Shown: positions 60,616 through 64,000 of the stretch, piece by piece
How positions within the stretch are numbered: position 1 is the first letter of the stretch
How the letters are laid out: every line of letters begins with the position of its first letter
Source of the DNA: Bradyrhizobium sp. Rc3b
GTDB lineage: Bacteria > Pseudomonadota > Alphaproteobacteria > Rhizobiales > Xanthobacteraceae
Length of the DNA stretch: 64,000 nt
Assembly: GCF_900114915.1 (NCBI RefSeq)
Contig: NZ_FOUS01000018.1
Span: 62,001-126,000 of the forward strand
Direction: 5' to 3'
Translations under genes and position numbers: made by a program
Notes under the pieces: generated by a model
What the model saw: only the letters and a program-made list of their open reading frames with translations
Databases searched by the model: none
Told to the model about the DNA's origin: nothing

Positions 60616-61313
60616 TGCCGAGCCTTGCACAGCGCGCCTTCGCCGAGTGGCTCGGGACGGCGTTCCTGCTTGCTGCGGTGGTCGGCTCCGGGATCATGGC
60701 GCAGAAGCTCTCGGGCGGAAACGTCGCGCTGGCGCTGCTGTGCAATACGATCGCCACGGGCGCAATCCTGGTGGTGCTGATCCTGATCTTCGCTCCGATA
60801 TCGGGGGCTCATTTCAATCCGGCGGTCACGCTCGCATTCGCCTTGCGCGGCGAAACGACGTGGACGGACGCGGCGACCTACGCCATCGCCCAGATCGCCG
60901 GCGCGGTCGCGGGTGTCGGGATCGCGCACCTGATGTTCGAGCTTCCTGTCCTCCAGCTTTCCCTCACGGCCCGCACCGGAGCCGGACAATGGCTGGCCGA
61001 GGCTGTAGCCACCTTCGGTCTGCTCTCGACGATCTTTGGCGTCGGGCACCGGACCAACACCGCCGTGCCTTACGCCGTCGGCCTCTATGTCACGTCGGCG
61101 TATTGGTTCACCTCGTCCACCTCGTTCGCCAACCCCGCGGTCACCATCGCCCGCTCACTGTCCGATACGTTCGCGGGTATTGCCCCGCAAGGCATGCCGG
61201 CTTTCATTGCCGCGCAGTTCATCGGCGCAATTCTCGCCGTTCTGCTCGCGCGCTGGCTTTGGGCCCCCGAAAGGCAAAGCTCCCGTCAGATCGTGTCAGA
61301 AGAGCCTGCATAA
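60615..61313 (+). CDS. aqpS: Aquaglyceroporin, arsenite channel AqpS
   Basis: 232 residues, six membrane helices. Two NPA motifs: Asn68-Pro-Ala (GAHFNPAVT) and Asn173-Pro-Ala (FANPAVT). In rhizobial ars operons AqpS replaces the ArsB/Acr3 pump and lets As(III) flow out down its gradient after ArsC forms it. The operon order here is arsR-arsI-arsC-aqpS, coupled by overlap. Confidence 0.92.
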   Translation: MPSLAQRAFAEWLGTAFLLAAVVGSGIMAQKLSGGNVALALLCNTIATGAILVVLILIFAPISGAHFNPAVTLAFALRGETTWTDAATYAIAQIAGAVAGVGIAHLMFELPVLQLSLTARTGAGQWLAEAVATFGLLSTIFGVGHRTNTAVPYAVGLYVTSAYWFTSSTSFANPAVTIARSLSDTFAGIAPQGMPAFIAAQFIGAILAVLLARWLWAPERQSSRQIVSEEPA

Positions 61314-61480
61314 CGCGGCGCCAGCCGCATTTTTTGAATTGAATCGCGTTTCCAAACCGTTCCTCCCGGGTATTCTGTGGATGTCAGCAAGACTCGCAGG
61401 AACCGGTCCGTGAAGCCGCTACGAACACCCGATATCGACGATCAGGAGGCATTCCGCCCGGCACCGAAGCGTCAGGCCGC

Positions 61481-62179
61481 ATGAACGACTTCGCACGATC
61501 CGTTGGCGCGGCGCTCTCGCTGATCGGCGAAGCCGACGCCGAGCTGCTCGGCATCGTCGCATTGTCGGTGCGCGTCAGCCTGACCGCGAGCGTCCTTGCC
61601 CTGCTGATCGGTGCACCGATCGGCGCCTTGCTTGCGATCACGCGTTTCCGCGGGCGGCAGGTCATCATCGTGCTGACCAATGCGCTGCTCGGTCTTCCGC
61701 CGGTCGTGGTCGGGCTCGCGCTCTATCTTCTGCTGTCGCGGTCCGGCCCGCTCGGCGCGGCCGGATTGTTGTTCACGCCGGCCGCCATGGTGATCGCGCA
61801 GACGCTGCTGGCCACGCCGATCGTGGTGGCGCTGGTGCACCGGCCCGCGAGCCTGCTGTGGGCGGAATATGGCGATCTGGCACGGATCGACGGGCTGTCG
61901 ATCTTCCGCTGCATGGCGCTGCTGTACGCGCTGGGCCGGACCTCGCTGCTGACGGCGTTTCTCGCGGCCTTCGGGCGCGCCATCGCCGAGGTCGGTGCCA
62001 TCATCATCGTCGGCGGCAACATCCGCGGCTTCACGCGCACGATGACGACCGCGATCGCGCTGGAGACCAGCAAGGGCGATCTGCCGCTGGCACTCGGGCT
62101 CGGCCTGATCCTGCTCGCGCTCAGCGTCGCGGTGTCGACCATCGCCTTCCTGCTAGTGGGACGCGTTGGGGAAAAATAG
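61481..62179 (+). CDS. tupB: Tungstate ABC transporter permease (TupB-like)
   Basis: 232 residues, five or six membrane helices (LLGIVALSVRVSLTASVLALLIGAP, VIIVLTNALLGLPPVVVGLALYLLL). The EAA loop reads GDLARIDGLSIFRCMALLYALGR. TupB-type permeases import tungstate or molybdate. It is convergent with tupA, with the two 3' ends overlapping by 27 bases, and no ATPase (tupC) is coded in the window. Molybdate or vanadate as ligand cannot be excluded. Confidence 0.85.
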   Translation: MNDFARSVGAALSLIGEADAELLGIVALSVRVSLTASVLALLIGAPIGALLAITRFRGRQVIIVLTNALLGLPPVVVGLALYLLLSRSGPLGAAGLLFTPAAMVIAQTLLATPIVVALVHRPASLLWAEYGDLARIDGLSIFRCMALLYALGRTSLLTAFLAAFGRAIAEVGAIIIVGGNIRGFTRTMTTAIALETSKGDLPLALGLGLILLALSVAVSTIAFLLVGRVGEK

Positions 62180-62962
62180 CTGCTCGCCGCCAACCTTGTA
62201 TCCGGCGATCGCCTCCTGCCCCTTCGATGACACGAGCCAGTCGATGAAGGCCTGCCCATCCTTCGCCTTCACATTCGGGTGCTTCTCGGGATTCACCAGC
62301 ATGACGCCGTACTGGTTGAACAGCCGCTTGTCGCCCTCCGTCAGGATGGCGAGCTCGCCGCGATTCTTGAACGACAGCCAGGTGCCGCGGTCCGACAGAA
62401 CATAAGCGTTCGACGACGACGCCATGTTCAGCGCCGGGCCCATGCCCTGGCCGATCTCACGATACCAGCTGTCCTTGCCGGCACTGATGTCGACGCCCGC
62501 CTCCTTCCACAGCCGGAGCTCGGCCGCGTGCGTGCCGGATTTGTCGCCGCGCGAGATGAACGGCGCCTTCGCCGCCGCGATCTTGCGCAGCGCATCCGTG
62601 ACGTCCTTGCCGCCGGCGATCTTCGCGGGATCGCTTTTGGGCCCGACCACAACGAAGTCGTTGTACATGACGTCGAAGCGCTTCACGCCCTGCCCTTCGG
62701 ACATGAACTTGTCTTCGGCAGCCCGGTCATGGACGAACACCACGTCGGCATCGCCGCGCCGCCCGATATCCAGTGCCTGTCCGGTACCGACGGCAACGAC
62801 CTTCACGCTGATGCCCTCGTCCTTCGAGAACAGCGGCAGCAGATGGCCGAACAGGCCCGACTGTTCCGTCGACGTGGTCGAGGCAACCGTGATGGTGCGA
62901 TCCTGCGCGAATGCGATGGTGGACCAGAGCAAAGCTGCTCCGATGGCGACAATCTTCCTCAT
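62153..62962 (-). CDS. tupA: Tungstate-binding protein (TupA-like)
   Basis: 269 residues; signal peptide to about residue 19. The oxyanion-binding segments TVASTTSTEQSG and ISRGDKSGTHAAE are those of TupA/ModA-type proteins, and VVAVGTGQALDIGRRGDADVV is the family loop. Convergent with tupB, with overlapping 3' ends, so the two cannot be on the same transcript. With the Mo-hydroxylase at 50-53 kb, tungstate/molybdate uptake is relevant to the region, but this is a guess. Confidence 0.88.
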   Translation of the reverse strand: MRKIVAIGAALLWSTIAFAQDRTITVASTTSTEQSGLFGHLLPLFSKDEGISVKVVAVGTGQALDIGRRGDADVVFVHDRAAEDKFMSEGQGVKRFDVMYNDFVVVGPKSDPAKIAGGKDVTDALRKIAAAKAPFISRGDKSGTHAAELRLWKEAGVDISAGKDSWYREIGQGMGPALNMASSSNAYVLSDRGTWLSFKNRGELAILTEGDKRLFNQYGVMLVNPEKHPNVKAKDGQAFIDWLVSSKGQEAIAGYKVGGEQLFFPNASH

Positions 62963-63123
62963 GCGTCGTCCCCCACAAACAATGACGGTCCTGAATAGCC
63001 GATGGCGATGGCGACGGGAACCCCGACATTCGGCCGCAGAGAGTTGAAGCGATGGCATCAAATCGGCAGGAACGCCGATGCCGCAGGCGGATTGTCCGGA
63101 GATGTCATGGCAAGGAGAATCCC

Positions 63124-63423
63124 ATGAAAAAGATCATTCTGGCATCCGCATGCATCATGGCGCTGGCGACCGGTAGCGCCTTCGCGCAGACACAACCGGC
63201 TCCCGGCGCCTCCGGTCAAGGCGACGTCGGCCCCTCCTCGCGCGGCCCCGCGACCAAGGGAATGACGACCGGCAAGTCGTCGAACATGCAGAACGAGGCC
63301 AGTGACAGCAAGGGCGCACAATCGCCGTCGGCCGGCGGCACCAACACGAATAACATGGGCAGCCAGGCCGGAGGCAGCGCGGGTTCAGGATCCGGTTCAG
63401 GTTCAGGTTCCGGCGGGCGATAG
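63124..63423 (+). CDS. Exported Gly/Ser-rich low-complexity protein
   Basis: 99 residues, AAGGAGA upstream. Signal peptide MKKIILASACIMALATGSAFA. The mature part is Gly/Ser/Thr/Asn-rich and disordered with a GSGSGSGSGG tail from a hexanucleotide GGTTCA repeat. No function can be given. It resembles the small exported proteins at 36641 and 52977 in layout. Confidence 0.65.
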   Translation: MKKIILASACIMALATGSAFAQTQPAPGASGQGDVGPSSRGPATKGMTTGKSSNMQNEASDSKGAQSPSAGGTNTNNMGSQAGGSAGSGSGSGSGSGGR

Positions 63424-63787
63424 ACCAAGACGCAGAGCTCGGCCCGGGCCGTCTTGAAGCGCGAGGCTCGCGAATCAGCCGCGACATGTGGCGCAGCGAG
63501 TCTCGGCTCGCTCCGTCATGTTGCGCGCACAAGATTCCGGTCGCCGTCTTGCCGTGTACGTCATCAATTTATGTTCGACGCGCGTGGTGTAGTTACCGCA
63601 GCATTAATTCTGTCGACCTGACGTTGCATCGGAAACACACTGCACATCTTTCCCGATGCGCGGCAACGATCAGCATTGACCCGATCACAGGCAGCAACAT
63701 ACCGTCGCAATCACGATCAGCTGTCGATGATGTTTGGCGATCCGCCATCCGGCGCAGCACCAAGAGCAAGACAAGGGGCTGTGCGCC
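63424..63787. other. Intergenic region before the final gene
   Basis: 364 bases with no supported gene; lower GC than the rest, especially 63540-63720. It probably holds the promoter of the gene cut by the window end. Confidence 0.4.
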
Positions 63788-64000
63788 ATGCGCGAATGCA
63801 TCGGGGCTGCGACGTTTTCACGACAAGCGAACGACGATCGGGGCAGACATCCACAGCATCCCCTATCCTTCACAGGCAAGCGAGCCGCGTTCCGGCGCCT
63901 GCTGTTAATGAGCGCCTCGGCGGCGGCGCTGTCGGCGGTTTTGCCAGACCAGGCGGCCGCGCAGACCTGGACTGGCGCCACCAACAATGACTGGACGGTG
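63788..64000 (+). CDS. Probable autotransporter-type exported protein, 3' end missing
   Basis: 71 codons visible, open to the end of the window. A long basic N-terminus (RECIGAATFSRQANDDRGRH) precedes a hydrophobic core (RRLLLMSASAAALSAVLPDQAAAQ), and the mature part starts TWTGATNNDWTV, the W-x-G-x-x-N-x-W start of autotransporter passenger repeats. AAGGGG lies eight bases before the ATG at 63788; another in-frame ATG at 63908 is possible. Family assignment rests on the short visible part. Confidence 0.5.
   Translation, partial: MRECIGAATFSRQANDDRGRHPQHPLSFTGKRAAFRRLLLMSASAAALSAVLPDQAAAQTWTGATNNDWTV

Noticed and set aside
63486..63908. 140-codon frame before the final gene
   Set aside because: No ribosome-binding site, mixed composition unlike neighbours, and it overlaps the better frame that runs into the window end.

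Overview
The window looks like chromosomal DNA of a Bradyrhizobium-type alphaproteobacterium (Rhizobiales). This rests on high GC, dense coding with strong codon-position bias, XoxF-type methanol oxidation with glutathione-linked formaldehyde oxidation, many Tat-exported proteins, and families of G/C-rich palindromic intergenic repeats. No tRNA, rRNA, insertion sequence, prophage or CRISPR array was seen.

Region 1 (1-15.7 kb) is mixed housekeeping and accessory content: a DUF892 ferritin-like protein (cut by the window edge), an Hsp20-Lon pair, an HU-type protein, a thiolase, a Tat-exported GH1 beta-glucosidase, VOC and ABM domain proteins beside a large winged-helix/ATPase regulator, a LysR regulator divergent from an NTF2-like protein, and several small hypotheticals. 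A degenerate second copy of the beta-glucosidase leader lies upstream of the large regulator.

Region 2 (15.7-37.5 kb) is a periplasmic support block for quinoprotein (PQQ) dehydrogenases: a TonB-dependent receptor, a divergent MoxY/FlhS-like kinase and LuxR-type regulator, S-formylglutathione hydrolase, a lut-like ABC system (binding protein, beta-propeller, ATPase, permease, small periplasmic protein), a CxxxCW protein, a MoxJ-like binding protein, a SoxH-like metallohydrolase, a SoxYZ-like carrier, a second ABC transporter, a pentapeptide-repeat protein, an outer-membrane barrel protein, a 26-residue PqqA precursor and a lanmodulin-like EF-hand protein.

Region 3 (37.8-56 kb) carries three PQQ dehydrogenases. 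All have the Asp-x-Asp metal-site motif expected of lanthanide enzymes, and each sits with a different electron acceptor: (a) a 554-residue enzyme with cytochrome c and a MoxJ-like protein, (b) XoxF with XoxG, followed by glutathione-dependent formaldehyde dehydrogenase and Gfa, and (c) a form lacking the vicinal cysteines, paired with a Tat-exported Rieske protein. An AraC regulator diverges from xoxF. An isoquinoline-oxidoreductase-like molybdenum hydroxylase pair lies between (b) and (c). mxaF/mxaI and pqqBCDE are not in the window.

Region 4 (56-64 kb): a truncated haemoglobin, 3-hydroxybutyryl-CoA dehydrogenase, an orphan PstS, an arsR-arsI-arsC-aqpS arsenic operon with a palindromic operator, a split convergent tungstate-transport pair (TupB and TupA, no ATPase), and the start of a probable autotransporter cut by the window end.

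Working model: the TonB receptor and ABC systems handle lanthanide or cofactor entry, lanmodulin buffers the metal, PqqA feeds cofactor synthesis, the quinoproteins oxidise methanol and other alcohols, and formaldehyde is cleared by Gfa, FrmA and FghA. The last two genes are 26 kb apart. Functions rest on sequence motifs and gene order; no searches were run.
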